A stretch of 64,000 nucleotides of DNA from Sternotherus odoratus (GCA_032164245.1 JAVMKO010000004.1:31349626-31413625), one strand, 5' to 3'. Positions 21,986 to 34,825 are shown, counted from the first letter of the stretch. Notes: a model not told the origin generated them from the letters alone. Numbers and translations: made by a program.

Positions 21986-24121
21986 TTGCACATGGCCACA
22001 CAATGAGCAAATATGAAAATTCAGACCCACCTGACTACCAATACTGCGCTCATTATTCCAGACCACATTAGTTAAGTATATTTTGGCTCTATTCTACCAC
22101 TCAACTCGCACTGCTATTTGTATTATAGTAAAAAAACAAACAAAAAAACAACCAGTTCTGCTATCTGTAATTAAAGCTGAGTAAATAATACAAAATATAT
22201 AAGTGATTTTGTGTTAGTTATTCTTGCATACATTTAAATTCATTTTCATGAACAGCTGAGGAATCAAGTTATACTGACATAAGGGTTTGAGAAGAACAAA
22301 ATTCGAAGTACAGACATAATTTGTGGAAAATTTATAATTTTACAAACGTTACTAGTTTTTCAAATGCTACTATAAAAGCATCTGCAGTAAATAGGGGTGT
22401 TACCATGCAATTTATTTAACAAATTGCAACTACGCAAAGTTGTAAGAGAAATGCTAAGGATTTGGAATACAAGGTGGATTAATTTGAATTAAGGCACTCT
22501 CGTTCTGGTATGACTGTCCTCCTAGAGTTGGAAAAATCAGGGATAACTATTCCCAAGTAGACAAGCCCTAGTTAGTTAGTTATGCCCATCACCCCAATCG
22601 GGGTATGGGCCGCCAACCGCAGGGGATAGATTTTGCCATCCTTAAGTCATAATATGTAATGGACTACTCACAAAGCAGAATTTGGCCCTAGCTTACTAGG
22701 TAGGTATTATAAATATTGTATTTTGTTCCTAGATATTGGTTTTACAACAGCAATATTAAACTGTGTGCATATACATATATTTGTTACCAAAAATCACCAA
22801 AGGCAATAATAAATAAATCATCATCACATTTACTGCTAACTTTAAATGCTAATTTCATTGTTACTAGCTTATTCTGTTACCTGGGTTCTAAGAAGATAAT
22901 ACACACACATTAGTGTGTGACATGTAAGTTATTTAATGTAATTCTATTTTCCTATTTTAGTTCAGACTTTAACAAAAGTCATTTTAATTTAATCTTCATT
23001 ATAATTTGGATAAGAGGGGACAATATTGAGCACAAGCCAAAACTGTACTGCAATAAAAATATTTCATCAGTCCTTCTGTGTGGAAAATATTGATCCCTCT
23101 ATGTAATTATTCCATTTTGAGAGAAAGCAATGCCATTAAATTCCTTCACCATTCAATTAAACTAATGTTCATGTCTTCTTTACTGAGGTTGGTAATAAAG
23201 TCTGGTCTAATCACTCATGAATATGAATATAAATAAATAAATAAATAAATAAATCTTTGCTGCAAGGTAATCCAGAATATTTTTTTTGTAAAAAGTGTGT
23301 TAATATAAGTAAGAGTACCTTCAGCTAATTCTACATCAGAAACACTTTTCATTCCCCATGAAAATACTATGGATCTGGAATAAAAAAAGAGCGTTGAAGT
23401 TATCAGTGAGAACTATAAATCAAAACTTGAAATATTAAACATGCAATTCCCCCTCCTTACTCTTTTTTATTCCTGTATTACTACTGTGAGAGGGGGTGAC
23501 ACAATTATATGTACCAGCTGGAAAACAAAACTAATGGGAAAATGTTCAGGTTTTTGTTTATATTTAGGGACATATATTGTGCTTGCTCAATAGTTTTGTG
23601 TATGTGTAGAGGATGGCATATGATCCTTAAACTCAGAGTCTCAACACACTATTTTTTGAATGTCAGAAAAATGCAATACAGTATGTTAGGATTATTGCCA
23701 GACAATTTTCAGCCCACATGGAACCAAATCCTTAGAGCTTGCCTAAGTAAAAAGCACCTAGAGACTTGAGGATTTGGCTTAATTTTTTATGTTAAATCCT
23801 GAATACATTTTCTTTAAAGAGAAAACATTTCCCTTCCTTTGATTGTCATAAGATTCCAGGGAAATGAACAAAAACAACAGTCTGGGAGATCTTTCTGTAT
23901 TTTAGAGAAGTAATCTACTGGAGAGTCACTTTGCTTGGTATTCTCTACTTTCATCTTCTTCTTGTTAATAAGGACTGAAAGAGGATTTCCTTGTGGGGAT
24001 GAGTGGGAACACATTTTTCCTTCCTTACATATCTGCAGTTTTGCACTGTGACTACTAGTTTATGAATACATACCAGTCCTTACTGTTACCTTGTCCAATC
24101 TTCCCCTGTCCCCTATTAGTC
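21986..24121. other. No gene recognised; (AAAT)n at 23231-23254
   Basis: AT-rich sequence containing one six-unit AAAT tetranucleotide tract. An isolated GC-richer patch at 22585-22625 (ATCACCCCAATCGGGGTATG) stands out but was not identified. Confidence 0.45.
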
Positions 24122-24166
24122 TGCAATAGTCTGAACCCCTGCTGGGGTTCTTTAGGGACTATTGCA
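24122..24166. repeat. Strong imperfect hairpin
   Basis: TGCAATAGTC pairs with GACTATTGCA (10 bp) and GAACCCC pairs with GGGGTTC (7 bp) around a TGCT loop, with an asymmetric bulge between the stems. It could be a small fold-back element remnant or a structured RNA; nothing distinguishes these. Confidence 0.8.
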
Positions 24167-24544
24167 AAGTAGATAATGTATTCATAATATGACTAACTGG
24201 GGGAGTAAGAAGAGCTTGGAAAATAGAGATCTCATAAGGAAATTCATTCTCTCGGATGGGAAACAGCTTACATTAAGTAATAAAGAGAATTACAAGGTCA
24301 TAATTGCTTGAAAAGCCTCCTTGGCTAGAGGCCCATGACCGTGGCAAATGTCCATCTCACAATTTTTGTACTTTGCAAAACAATGAAAGCCCCATTTTGG
24401 CATCATTTGAAAATACCCCCGAGAGGGAAAAAGCTGCTATTTGTCATCAACCTTAAAATGTAATCTATCCTACAGAGCCAATCCTGCTCCTATAGAGAAC
24501 CATTTGAAAGTTTCTGTCAGATCATTGTGGCTTTCCTTGTTACC

Positions 24545-24790
24545 ACTTGGGACATGAAAGTCCAGTCACAGAAGCATAGGGCAGAAGGGTTCCCAAAAGG
24601 TCATTTAATCCATCCTTGTGGCCCAATCTGAAGAAGGACCAGGTATGCCCAGACCATCCCTGCAGATATTTGTCTAACCTGTAATTAAAAAAAAAACTTC
24701 TTGTGAATATTTCCAAGAGTTTAAGTCTCTGGTGAACAGCTATCTGCAGATTTAAGAAAAAAAATAATGTAGATTTGTTACGGTCATTCA
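24545..24790 (-). mobile_element. CR1-type LINE 3' end, antisense
   Basis: The plus strand reads as the complement of a CR1 3' end: GAAGGGTTCCCAAAAGGTCA, CCAGACCATCCCTGCAGATA and TTTGTCTAACCTG occur in the expected antisense order. It is 5'-truncated and diverged, with no coding frame left. Confidence 0.8.
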
Positions 24791-25952
24791 AATGAATATA
24801 AAAAACAGATATGTTCTGAAAGATTTCCCTCCTCCCATCTAAGTAAGTTTGCTAGCAAATTAGAATAGTTTCGCTTTAGAAAGACCTTTAAAATGAACGT
24901 GCATTAACTCCCAGACCCAACAAAGGACTTTCATTGTAAGGTAATTACTTATGAGATCTTTGAATTTAATGGAAATAAAGGAACAGGTTTTCCAATAAAA
25001 AAAAGACCGAACACTTAAGTTATAAACTGGCACATACAGATCCAGCCCTGATTGATTGCGGAAAAATAAACTAAAGCTTTATCTCTCCTTTCTTCTATAG
25101 TATTTCAGATTTATTTTAATTATGCTTATTGTCTCCTATTACTCTGGGATTTGACCACATTGCTGCAGTAAAGCCTGTGCTTTGAAAACTCAATCAGCCC
25201 CATGAAAGTTACCAGAGAGATCCCAGAACAAAACCACTTAGGAAATGAAACAATTCACATTAGTAGTTTATATAAATTGTTTCACAACACATATTTACAT
25301 TTCCTTCTTTCCCTTTACATATTAAAATCCTATAAATCAACATCAAAGAGAGATGTGATGAACTTTCTTTTCTCTTGGTTTCATTAACTATTTTTGTACA
25401 AACACAGAGTGAAATCTTAATCTCACAAAAATCAATGTGAATTTAGCCATTGACTTTAAGTCAAGGATTTTACCTACCGAGTTTAACTCCTTGGATTTCC
25501 TGCACATTTCTCCATAGAAACCTGATGCCATTCTACTGAAGGATAATACTTTTCAATAGAAAACCAGGAAGTCGGTCTTATTAATTATTTCATAGTATTA
25601 ATTCATAGAGCATTTTACTAACAGTAAATTTACTGCACCAAAGGGTTAAGAGTCTAAGGCTCCACCATATAGCTGGCTCTGTACATGTGGACCCATTCTC
25701 CAACACAGAGCCCATCTAAGTTCAGTGGGGCACATATAGGTGCCAGGGTCTCCCCAAGTCAATCTATTTGCAAGATCAGAGCCATATTTAGAACAGGCAA
25801 AATATGGAGCAAGAGTTCAGCTAAGTGAGAGACTAAAAATCTCAGTGGTGATTGAAGAACAAAGTACGTTTTGAAGAGAAGAAATAGGGAGCATGGCAGT
25901 TAGGATGTCGGTGATTGTTTTGGATGTGGAGAGCAGTATGGTATCTGAGCTA
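24791..25952. other. No gene recognised
   Basis: AT-rich. A fragment at 25655-25780 resembles the sauropsid fold-back family (TTCAGTGGGGCACATATAGG) but lacks defined ends. Confidence 0.35.
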
Positions 25953-26284
25953 TGTGAAAGAAAACAAGTCTTCACTCTGTGTTTCTTAGTAACAAGTCAG
26001 AGACACTTTATTATGAGCAATTGTAAGGGAAGACTGCAGTCGGACGGGGGTCCCTCGGACTTAGGCAGGTCTTCAGAAACAAGGAGCTTACAGACAAGTA
26101 TTTATACTTTCGCATTGCATTCATCAACGGCAGTTATTTCTTGTTTTTATACATGTTCCATCTGTATTATACATGTCCTGATCACCTATTTATCTCAATG
26201 ATTCATACTCAATGTCTGCATTTCACCCTTATCTTCAAGGAGGAATGTGAAAAACAGCATCTCTTGCAGTTCTTCTCACTCACA
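25953..26284 (-). mobile_element. Short LTR with TATA and poly(A) signal
   Basis: On the minus strand the segment runs from TGTGAGTGAG to TTTCTTTCACA, giving TG...CA ends. A TATAAATA box (26106-26099) lies about 180 bp from the start, and AATAAAG (26012-26006) follows about 90 bp later, a compact U3-R-U5 layout. No target duplication was found at these boundaries, so one end may be misplaced or decayed. No adjacent retroviral genes were seen. Confidence 0.55.
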
Positions 26285-26315
26285 CCAGTCCCCCCTCCGC
26301 TTGCTCTGTCTCTAA

Positions 26316-26511
26316 GGGCTGGTCTTCACTCGCGCGGCGCGGGATCAATCTTCTGGCGATCGATTTCTTGCGTCTGATGCAGGAGGCGCAAGCTGGAGTC
26401 GACGGGGGAGCGCGCCGCCGACTGCCGCTGCCGTGGGGACAAGAGGTAAGTCGGCTGCAGATACGCAAACTTCAGCTACGTGATTCACGTAGCTGCAGTT
26501 GAGACAAGCCC
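26316..26511. mobile_element. 196-bp Harbinger-like MITE, TSD TAA
   Basis: Terminal inverted repeats are GGGCTGGTCTTCACT at the left and, in reverse, GGGCTTGTCTCAACT at the right. TAA lies on both sides (26313-26315 and 26512-26514), matching the TWA preference of PIF/Harbinger. The interior is strikingly GC- and CpG-rich (GCGCGGCGCGGG and CGCGCCGCCG) compared with its surroundings, which suggests a young insertion or protection from CpG decay. A perfect 11-bp palindrome, CAGCTACGTGA/TCACGTAGCTG, lies near the right end. No coding capacity. Confidence 0.8.
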
Positions 26512-26514
26512 TAA

Positions 26515-27230
26515 GTTAACCAGAATGACAGTACTTGGGCCCTCTTTCTCCCTCTCCTTCTACTTCTACAGCTACCAGAAGAAGAGTTGAATACTGACAT
26601 AAAAACCAAAGTAGCAGGGATCCAGCCATGTGCAAGCTCATATGAGTTGGAAGATGTACTTGGAATCGATCATATTTCAGTTTTCCCACTTAGCTAGCAG
26701 TTATAAAATGGCCTATTTTTCCTGTGTTCACTGTCCGTGCAAACCGTTCACTTGATAACATTGCCCATTTTTCTTGCTTTATGCACATTGATTTCCAATC
26801 CACAAAGCTTTGGATGTTCTTATTTGTTTGCCAAAGGTAAATCCTTCAGGAACACACTTGTCCTCACAAAAAGGACGAGGGGGAAGGAAAATTAAAATCA
26901 ACTCTGACCTTTAAAAAAAAAGTGCAGAAGCGGCTGGACAAAACTGTCATTAACCACTCAACTGTTGCTATACATGGCTGGGTTGAAAAATGTTGACTTA
27001 AAAAAAAAGAAATCTAGGAAAAAAAATCTATGAGTTTCTAATTCCATCACATACTCCCTTGATCTCTCAGGAATATATGGCAGTAGAAGAACTTCCACAA
27101 AGGAGATGTGGGATTAAAGGAGGGGTGGGTAATGGGGAAATGAGAGCAGTGGGGGAGACAAGGATAGGAAAGGAACAAAGGCTAAGTAGAAGGAAGACAT
27201 GCTTCCCTTTTGATAGTCATAGCAACATAG
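26515..27230. other. No gene recognised
   Basis: Moderate-complexity sequence. 26690-26960 lacks any recognised repeat and could be a conserved non-coding segment, but nothing in the sequence alone proves this. Confidence 0.35.
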
Positions 27231-27231
27231 A

Positions 27232-27333
27232 GCCTGATGGTTCACTGTGTTACACTAGTTTTACACTGGCATAAATTCATTGACTTGAAAGGAATTACAC
27301 AGGCACACAGTGTAATGAAATGGAAAATCAGGC
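27232..27333. mobile_element. Fold-back MITE, GGCCTGAT family
   Basis: The left end is GCCTGATGGTTCACTGTG and the right end in reverse is GGCCTGATTTTCCATTTC. The interior shows TTACACTGGCATAAATTCA and TTGACTTGAAAGGAATTACA, the usual core of this sauropsid family ('gtgtaa...ccattgaagtcaatgg'). No clear TSD. Confidence 0.6.
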
Positions 27334-27336
27334 CTA

Positions 27337-28689
27337 TCATCTTTATTTTTGTTTGCTGCTTCTTTGTTGTTAAGGGGCTTCATTCTCCACTGTCTTGCAC
27401 ATTGCATCACTTACACTTAAGCAGAGTTAGTGTAAAGAGAAGGTTATCTGACCATACTCCATCACAAAGTTTCTTCTAACTTGCCTCAAGGGTCATACTT
27501 CAAAACTTTTCTTGTCTTTTTGGATATAGTACTACTAATATTTTTATTTTTAAATGATCTTCTAAAAATAGAGATTCTTCTATTAAATAATCATTTAGTA
27601 CTGTCCTTGAATCTTTTTAAACTGACAAGTTGAATAAGTAAACAATCTAATCAAAAGCCGATTTAGTACATACCTTTGAGCAATTTCTTCACTATTAAAC
27701 AACAAAAAATGAAAACAAATGATGATTGAAAGAACACATTAAATAAAAGAGAAATATTTCAAAGACATGGCTCCATTAGCCATTCAACTCCTATTGAGTT
27801 TGTAGGTAAGTTAGATATTTAACTGCACTTTATGACTTTTAAAATTTTCCCCTGAGTAGAGAGTGACTTCACTAATGTTCCCCCATCTTTAATCATCTGT
27901 CCTACATTAATCCTTTTAAACTACTTATAAACTCAATCAATCTAATTTCTCCAAAATTGAAATTCAAAGAAAACTGATCTTCTTCGGAAAAGCCTATCCA
28001 TCATGACGCTTGTAACAGTATATTTTCTTGGGAGAAGAGTTATGTCTACATTATGTGTATGTATTGATAAACTTCTCTCTCTCATGAAAAGATAATTCTG
28101 CTGGTGAAAATGAATAGAGCTTCACTGATTTACCCCAACAGGAACTTTTATCCGGTTTATGTTGCTTTGAACAAATTCAAGACATAATAGCAAAGAAAAC
28201 TGAGGTTGCAATTAGAAAGCTCACGGCAAACATTTATATTAAGTATTAGGTTAAATCTGAAACACATATATATTCCTTTATAAGATAGCTTAAAAGAATA
28301 GAAATGTTAGAAGTTTTAAAAGCAAGATACAAACTTAAGAACACAGAACCATCCCTAAGACAAACATTTATGACCAGTGTCTGTTTTATTATCAGTAGAC
28401 TTAGCTATAGCACAGCTGTGAAAGGAAGATGTGACCATGTCATCTTTAAAAAGATAAAATAAAAAATAAAGCGCAGAGAAGAGGAAAAGAGACTTACTCT
28501 GCTTCTATATTTTTATTTAATGAAATTAAACTAATGAGAAAAAGTGAGGGAACAAGTGAGCCATAAGCATATTGGGATCTCCCTTCTAAAGCTCAGTAAA
28601 GGTAAAGCTAGGCTAGTGCAAGGCTGCTTCCCCAATCTGGCACTTTGAGTGCAGAAGGTGGGAGCCCGCAAGTATTCTAAAAATGAATA
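27337..28689. other. No gene recognised
   Basis: Very AT-rich, without recognised repeats or coding frames. Confidence 0.4.
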
Positions 28690-29530
28690 CTAGCCACTCA
28701 GGCTTGTATTAAACTCCCAAGGTTACAGCTTTTCTCTGAACTTGAATGGGTGATGCTTGCCACCATGCAAGTGCAAAACCTCTCTGAGAACACAGGAAGG
28801 TGCACTTGGGAATTCCTTCCTGTGGAATATCTTCAAGACCTTTCACCCCACTTCTGGGGAAGAGCTGAGAAAGAAAAACAAAGAAAATCAACTGTTGCCA
28901 CCAGATAATTAAACAGCATGTGCACAAACCTCTTAGGACACAAAAATCCAATCCTGCTCTTAAAAAAGGTAAATTTTATTTAAAAAAAAGAAGGGAAATA
29001 CATCTGGAAACTCAGGCTATGTCTAGATTTTTTTAAAAAAATATAAGGATTAATCATCAAGAATTACTTTGACATCCAGTTTAAAGGTTACAAGCAAAAC
29101 ACGAGTCCACAAGCTATAAAGAAATAAAAAGAGATAAACCTATTTGTTTCTTCCTAGACATTTCCTAATCTACTTACATATCTGGGATTTCAAATGAGTA
29201 GTTTCTAGGTATGATACCGATGATTTTTCATACCTGGCCCCAAGCTTCTTAGACCATAGTTGCTCCCTGTCTCCTCTCCCTGAGAACAATAGACAGACTG
29301 ACAGACAAAGGGGAAGTTTTTTCCCCAATTTAAAAAAGTTTTAGCATTCCCATTGGCTTTTCTGGTCATGTGCCTACTCCCTTCCTTCTACCTATGCATG
29401 GCATAGAGACTTTAACCCTTTACCGGTAAAGCAAGTAGAGAACAGATACTAAGAGGGATTTTATAGCTAACTGGCTGGGTGGGTGTACATAAAAGGAGAT
29501 ACCTCCCCCCATTTTATTTATCAAAGCTAG
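28690..29530 (-). mobile_element. LTR-type repeat with TATA and AATAAAA
   Basis: The sequence follows, along nearly its whole length, a turtle LTR I remember. Landmarks include AAGGTTACAGCTTTTCTCTG, CACAAACCTCTTAGGACACA, GAGTAGTTTCTAGGTATGAT and TTTTATAGCTAACTGGCTGG. Read on minus, TATAAAA (29465-29459) comes first and AATAAAA (28980-28974) about 480 bp later, so the minus strand is the transcribed sense. Precise ends and TSD were not resolved. No retroviral genes adjoin it. Confidence 0.68.
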
Positions 29531-32500
29531 AAATAACCTAATAGTAATATACACTGAAACTGAATAATTGTGTTTCATAATAGCTAATAGTTTCTGCATC
29601 AGTTTTGAAAGTTTTATCTTCACACTATATATATTCAAAGGAACATTTAAGACCTTGACTCGCTGAGTGAGAACTGTTCACATACCCGCCTAATATGTTA
29701 AAGATTGCCAAAAGCAATACTTAAATACACAATTAGGATGTTAAAATTAAGAATGGATTAAATCCTGCTCCTATTTATGTCAATGGAAGTTTTGCCATTG
29801 AGTTCAATGAAGCTGGTATGTCGCCCACTAACTTTATCATATATCGTCTTTAAAATAGCATATCTATTTATTAAATGGTTTCCACTAAAAATAACTAGAG
29901 AGAGATACTAACATTTACATTTGTTTTTAACCTTATTATTTGATAAATTAGGCATAAAAAATTTACACAGGATGCACCAGGTACAAGGTCAATATGAGAA
30001 GTAACATGCAAGAAATGAAGGTTTGTGTTGAAGGAGTAGGGTGAACATCCAAAGAATCTGTGGAGTGTTCACAGCTTGGCAAGCCAAGCTATCATTCAAT
30101 TCAGCATTTTTAAATTCTATCTTCAAGAAATATTTCAACCAAACGTAGCAAGTCCTAAAATAATTAGTCTGCAGTTTCCCTCAATTCCCTGTAATTCTTT
30201 TAGTGCATATTTTACAAATAATTACCACTTTATTTGTTCTTCAGTGCTCTGTTTTATTAGCATAACAATTAGTTTGTTAGCAGCTCAGTCTACTCATTTG
30301 TGAGTCGAGACAAATTTGTGTACAGACATGCACAATTAGGTCAATACAAAGCGGCTTACATTCAACCAACTTTGTAGTTTAGATTAGGCCCAGGACTCAG
30401 AATAGCTCACCTCTGCTGATCTTGAAGATGAACACAATCATTATAAGCATTAGATGGTTTTGGGGGGACCTTCTCCCTCCAAATACATACATATGCACAT
30501 GTTTTAATGCTTGTGGGATCCAATGAGTAGAAGTTTCAGTTATGTAAGAAAGTGGAGCTATGCAGAGTCATGCGAGGAGTAAAATTTTGATGCGGTAGAT
30601 AGGAGTGCTGAAATAAGCAGAGAGGGCTAGATGAACTGAAGAGCAGCTCAGAACTGCAGTGAAATATCCTTAACTGTGGGAAGAAACCATTTAATATATG
30701 CAAAAGATCAGAACATAATCATTTCATGTATGATTAAATTGAACTTGTGGCCCATGATATTCAAAAAGTTAGAAACAATTATAGAATAGTACTAGTTGTC
30801 ATTTTGCATCATGGCTATCACAATTACCTCCTTTTCTCATGCTGCTTTGGAAATCCATTAGTAATTTAAAACACTGTCCTTTAGGCATCCAGTTATGCAC
30901 AGACATTAACCATAGCCATTTACAAAAGGAGTTTAGATTAATAGGTGGGAAGTATTGTGTCTTATTCTCTGAGGAAGTTGGAAACCTTTATTCCTACCAA
31001 ATCTTACATTACAGCCTATCTAGTATTTTGTTGGATTGTCAAGCACAGGTGAGTGGGATTCAGAGGTTCCTTTCCTTTTTTAAAGCTGCGGGTTGAGGGA
31101 GAGGGAGGAAATCAGGTTAATTGAATGTCCAAGAGTGCACTCAATGAATTTCCAAACATATCCACATACAATTGGTCATAAGTCATAATTTATTCAGTGA
31201 AAATTTGCATACCATACTTGCATACGTATTTGTACAAGAATAAATATACATGTGCTTGATTTTGCATAATGCATCATTAATCAGAGGAGATTATAATCCT
31301 CAGTGTAATCAATGACAATTTACAGAAGGAATTATTACATGCTCTTAATTATGCATAGCTTTTTCATATATTTAAATCTAGCACTTATTAGTTTGCCAAT
31401 GAAAACCTGTGTCTATTAAAAGCTTGTGTTTAAAGCTCACATTTTTATACTATTGCTAGTCTTGATATCTCAGACAACCAGGTTTTAATTTTGCTGCTGG
31501 AGTTAGCAAGGGATTAACAGCAGACTGCAAAGAGTCTGAAAAATGGGCAAGGGAGTATCTAGAAAAGAGAATTAGGATCTAATCCAAACCCCACTAAAGT
31601 AAAAGAGACTAATTCTTTTGTTTTCAACAGGTTTTGGATCAAACCTTTACAGCAAAACTATTTTAGTGGGGGGGGGGAAAAGTGTCTTCTGTAAATAAAT
31701 GGTTGCAAAATTAGAAGCCATAATTTTAAATGCATTCCACTTATCAGGGGAGAGTTTAAGATTAAGAACCCAGTTGGCAAATAAACGTGAGACATGGTAG
31801 CAGGAAACAAAGCATATATTTGGCCTAGAACTGCACATCAGCATCGGTGCTCTTTGCCAGACCAAAGGGTTTCAAGTATTCCTGTGCTGTAACCCTTTGT
31901 TTATATAGCAGTCCAGACATAACAGCATGTTTTTTCCTATGTTCAAAGACCCACAGAATAAGGGGAGCACAGAAGTTCCACTTGCTCTGGAATAGCAGCC
32001 ACAGAGGAAGCATGGAGCTGCTCTGCACTCTGGCCAAAAAACCCTAGGGTTTGAATTTTATCCCTTCAATCCCTCCATTTACCTATATTTTGTGCTGAGG
32101 GAGGGTGAATTTCACAGCTGCATAGAGACAGAGATAGTCTTTTGCCTAATTCTAAAATCAGAAGTTCAAATGAAACAAAAATGAAAACAAATAAACCACG
32201 AGCAACATCTAATAAATTTCTCAAGATAAAAATAGAATTCCTAAACCACTTCTTTTCTCTTTTATTAAGACAGAAAAGAAAAACAAGGCCATATATTTAG
32301 CCAACCTATGCAGCAAGAATGTCAACATTCTCATTCAAATGCATTTGGGACTTCAGTTCCTCTTAGCTCCTGGCTATTGACCTTTCCAGGTGGAATATTT
32401 TTTCTATAACCAAGTTGTAGTGGTTATAACTTTTGAAAGTTACTATTTAAATATTTCATTTCAAGCATATGAAAACTGACCTACCCTGAGATAATTTAAG

Positions 32501-33244
32501 AAAAAGTCTTAGCAAAAACATCATAGGAAGATGTTTATGCTATTGTATTAATTTATATGGAATATATGGGTCCAAAAAGCCAAAAGAGTTAACATAAAGC
32601 ATTTACTGTCCAACATTAAGCAGTTTGGTACACAGAGATGTCAGCCTGCTTATGGCAAACATACCCTCTAAATATCCTTTTAATCTTTTTATTTTAAAAG
32701 ATACAGAAAAGAAGGAAAATAGTTAAAGCATTTGAAATGTAAAGCATTAAATAAGGCTTTTATTTTAATAACATCCCTTGTTCCTTTCAGCTGGAGACAG
32801 TTTTCAGAAGGAACCTCTCCTTCCCCCTCCCCTCCCCACTTTGTTTGACAGTCTAATAGACTGTATTATAGACAGTAATAACTCTCCTTTTGTGGAAAAG
32901 AGAAGTTAGATAGGCTGGAGCTACTGCTGTTAAAGTTCAATCCTTTTTCTAAGATGGCAAATCAAGATGAACACAGAAAAAAGGAAAGAAAAGAATAATA
33001 AAGAGAGAAAATGCAGCTTCTGTCTTGATGTGGAATTTCACTTGCAGCCTCTCTACAGAGGCACAACATATGGTCTTCTTAGCCAGTCTGAGACCTGGTA
33101 AACTTGTATCAGCATCAGGCTATTTAAGGCATGGCTTTTAGTTGCATGTCTGGTCACAGACTTGTGGTAATGTTGCAAAATATGCATTCTTGGCCAGCTA
33201 GGCCGGACTTATTAGATAGAAGAAAAAAGAGGGATAGAAAAGAT
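29531..33244. other. Largely non-repetitive AT-rich stretch
   Basis: No gene. Small fold-back remnants lie at 29755-29815 (CCTGCTCC...TTCAATG core) and 31575-31645 (CTAATCCAAACC...TTTTGGATCAAACC). 31150-31440 holds dense ATTTGCAT, GATTAATC and TAATTATGCAT-like homeodomain/POU-type words and no repeat, so it is a candidate conserved enhancer (inference only). Confidence 0.4.
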
Positions 33245-33560
33245 AATTGTCCTCTTAAAGCCTCTTTTTGAAGAATAGCCCATCCCTTCATTATTTTGTT
33301 CATTAATTAAGCCTAATTTCCAACAACACTTTTTGGTTCACTAATTTCCGATCCCACATTATTCTTGTTTGCCAGAAATGATCTTAACAGTCCTTGAGCT
33401 ACGTCACTAGACCTTTTTGTTTGGACTAATTCTGTCTTTTGCACCTTTTCCAGTCAACATTTGTTATTACAGCTTATTATGAAACTATGAACTTTCATTT
33501 TTTAGAGTTGAGTTTACAATTAGTGTAAATTCATAGGCCTGCTTATCACCATTTAGAAAA
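33245..33560. repeat. Unidentified dispersed repeat, copy 2
   Basis: Homologous to 17225-17548 in the same orientation. Shared blocks include TTCATTATTTTG, CCTTTTTGTTTGGACTAATT and TTGAGTTTACAATTAG. This copy is not interrupted by the Helitron and shows what follows the repeat (CACCATTTAGAAAATCACC). Confidence 0.7.
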
Positions 33561-33894
33561 TCACCTGTTCTTACTCCTGTTCCAATGCCACCATCAATGT
33601 CTTCCCCAAATTTAACTAAACTTTTTTTTATTCCAAGCCCACTAGATAAGAGTGCTATTTTTTTTCTCTGCATCTCTTTATTTGTATAATGGGGAAATAT
33701 TTACCATATCCAAGATGAGAAAGTATACAGAGTTTAAGATATCAACAGCTGCATATAAATATAATCCAGATTAGGAAACTGACATTCAGAAAGATTGTGT
33801 GATGTTGATGGAAAGAACCCTGATCTATTCGTTTAGGCATAAGCCTATTAGTCGACAGATTAGGACTTTTGTAATCCTGTTTCTGAAAGTCTTG

Positions 33895-33955
33895 TTACTT
33901 TGGTCAAGTAAAGTCTTTATTCTCCCCATCTATAAAGTAGTAATGCTTGCCTACT
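33895..33955 (-). repeat. MIR-like SINE fragment
   Basis: TTATTCTCCCCATCTATAAA followed by GTAGTAATGCTTGCCTAC is the reverse of the MIR core ('cctcagtttccccatctgtaaaatgggg'). Confidence 0.5.
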
Positions 33956-34000
33956 TCAGCATACTTCATATTTGTAAAAGACAATTTCCTTTCATAACTG

Positions 34001-34135
34001 GCGTTCTTCAAGATGCGTTGCTCATGTCTATTCCACAGTAGGTGTGCGTGCTTGCCACGTGCACTTGTGCTGGAAAGTTTTTTTCCTTAGCAGTACCCAT
34101 AGGGGGAGCGCCCCTCCACGACCCCTGGAATGGCA
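34001..34135. repeat. Turtle-type interspersed repeat (GTTCTTCnAGATG family)
   Basis: GTTCTTCAAGATGCGTTGCT, then CATGTCTATTCCACAGTAGG, TGTGCGTGCTTGCC and GGAAAGTTTTTTTCC match an abundant turtle repeat known from memory ('gttcttcgagatgtgttgctcatatccattcc'). Superfamily not determined. Confidence 0.6.
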
Positions 34136-34352
34136 GGAGCGATGGTGGTGGGAGTGATGATGGCAGTGGCTGTGGGCCCTCTGGGGCTAGCCCCCAGCTG
34201 CTAGCGCTGCAACTCCCCCTGTCCCCAGGCTCCCTCCCAGGCAGCGGAGGCAGTCATGGGTCCCCAATGATCCTCCTGCAGCTGGTGCCATGGACTTCCC
34301 ACCCAGGAGTGCCCTCCCTCACAGCACCTCTCCCCTATAAGATTCAATCAGG

Positions 34353-34444
34353 GGTATTTATGGTATAAGTTATGCACACAAATCATGGGCTGTGATTTTT
34401 TGTTTCTTGCTCATGACTTGTCCATGGCTTTTACTAAGAATACC
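34353..34444. repeat. Fold-back terminus
   Basis: The left arm GGTATTTATGGTATAAGTTA is the imperfect inverse of the right arm ending TTTTACTAAGAATACC. The centre holds TCATGGGCTGTGATTTTTTG. It resembles the palindromic end of a non-autonomous DNA transposon. Confidence 0.65.
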
Positions 34445-34752
34445 TGTGATTAAACAGTAGCCTTAATAATTTTGCTGTTCAATATTTAGTAATACTACTA
34501 AACTATAGTAGCTCCTCCCATTCCACTGACATAGAAGGAGGGAAATGAAGCTCTCCAGCACCTCCCTATCATGCAGGGAAGAGAAGAACCGATGCCCCAT
34601 ACAATACTGACCCTAAGCTTCCTGTTTCCTGGATGCAAACCAGAGAAGATTCTTGTTAACTCAACCCTTACCCTCCAGTGAAGGGGATAAAACCCTCAAA
34701 AGTAAATGTTGCAGGATACTCCTAGTAGTTGTTTTGAACCTCACAAAAACAG

Positions 34753-34825
34753 GTTCTCACCCAAAGCCCATTGAAATAGATGGAAAGTCACCTACTGACC
34801 TCAGTGGTTTTGGATCAGGCTCATG
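34753..34825. repeat. GGCCTGATCC-family fold-back copy
   Basis: ACCCAAAGCCCATTGAAATA at the left and GTGGTTTTGGATCAGGCTC at the right are imperfect inverse arms of the same family as the element at 2736-2805. The left end is worn. Confidence 0.55.

Noticed and set aside
34042..34368. 108-codon Gly/Ser/Pro-rich frame
   Set aside because: It overlaps a turtle-type repeat and a GC-rich transposon interior; no domain.
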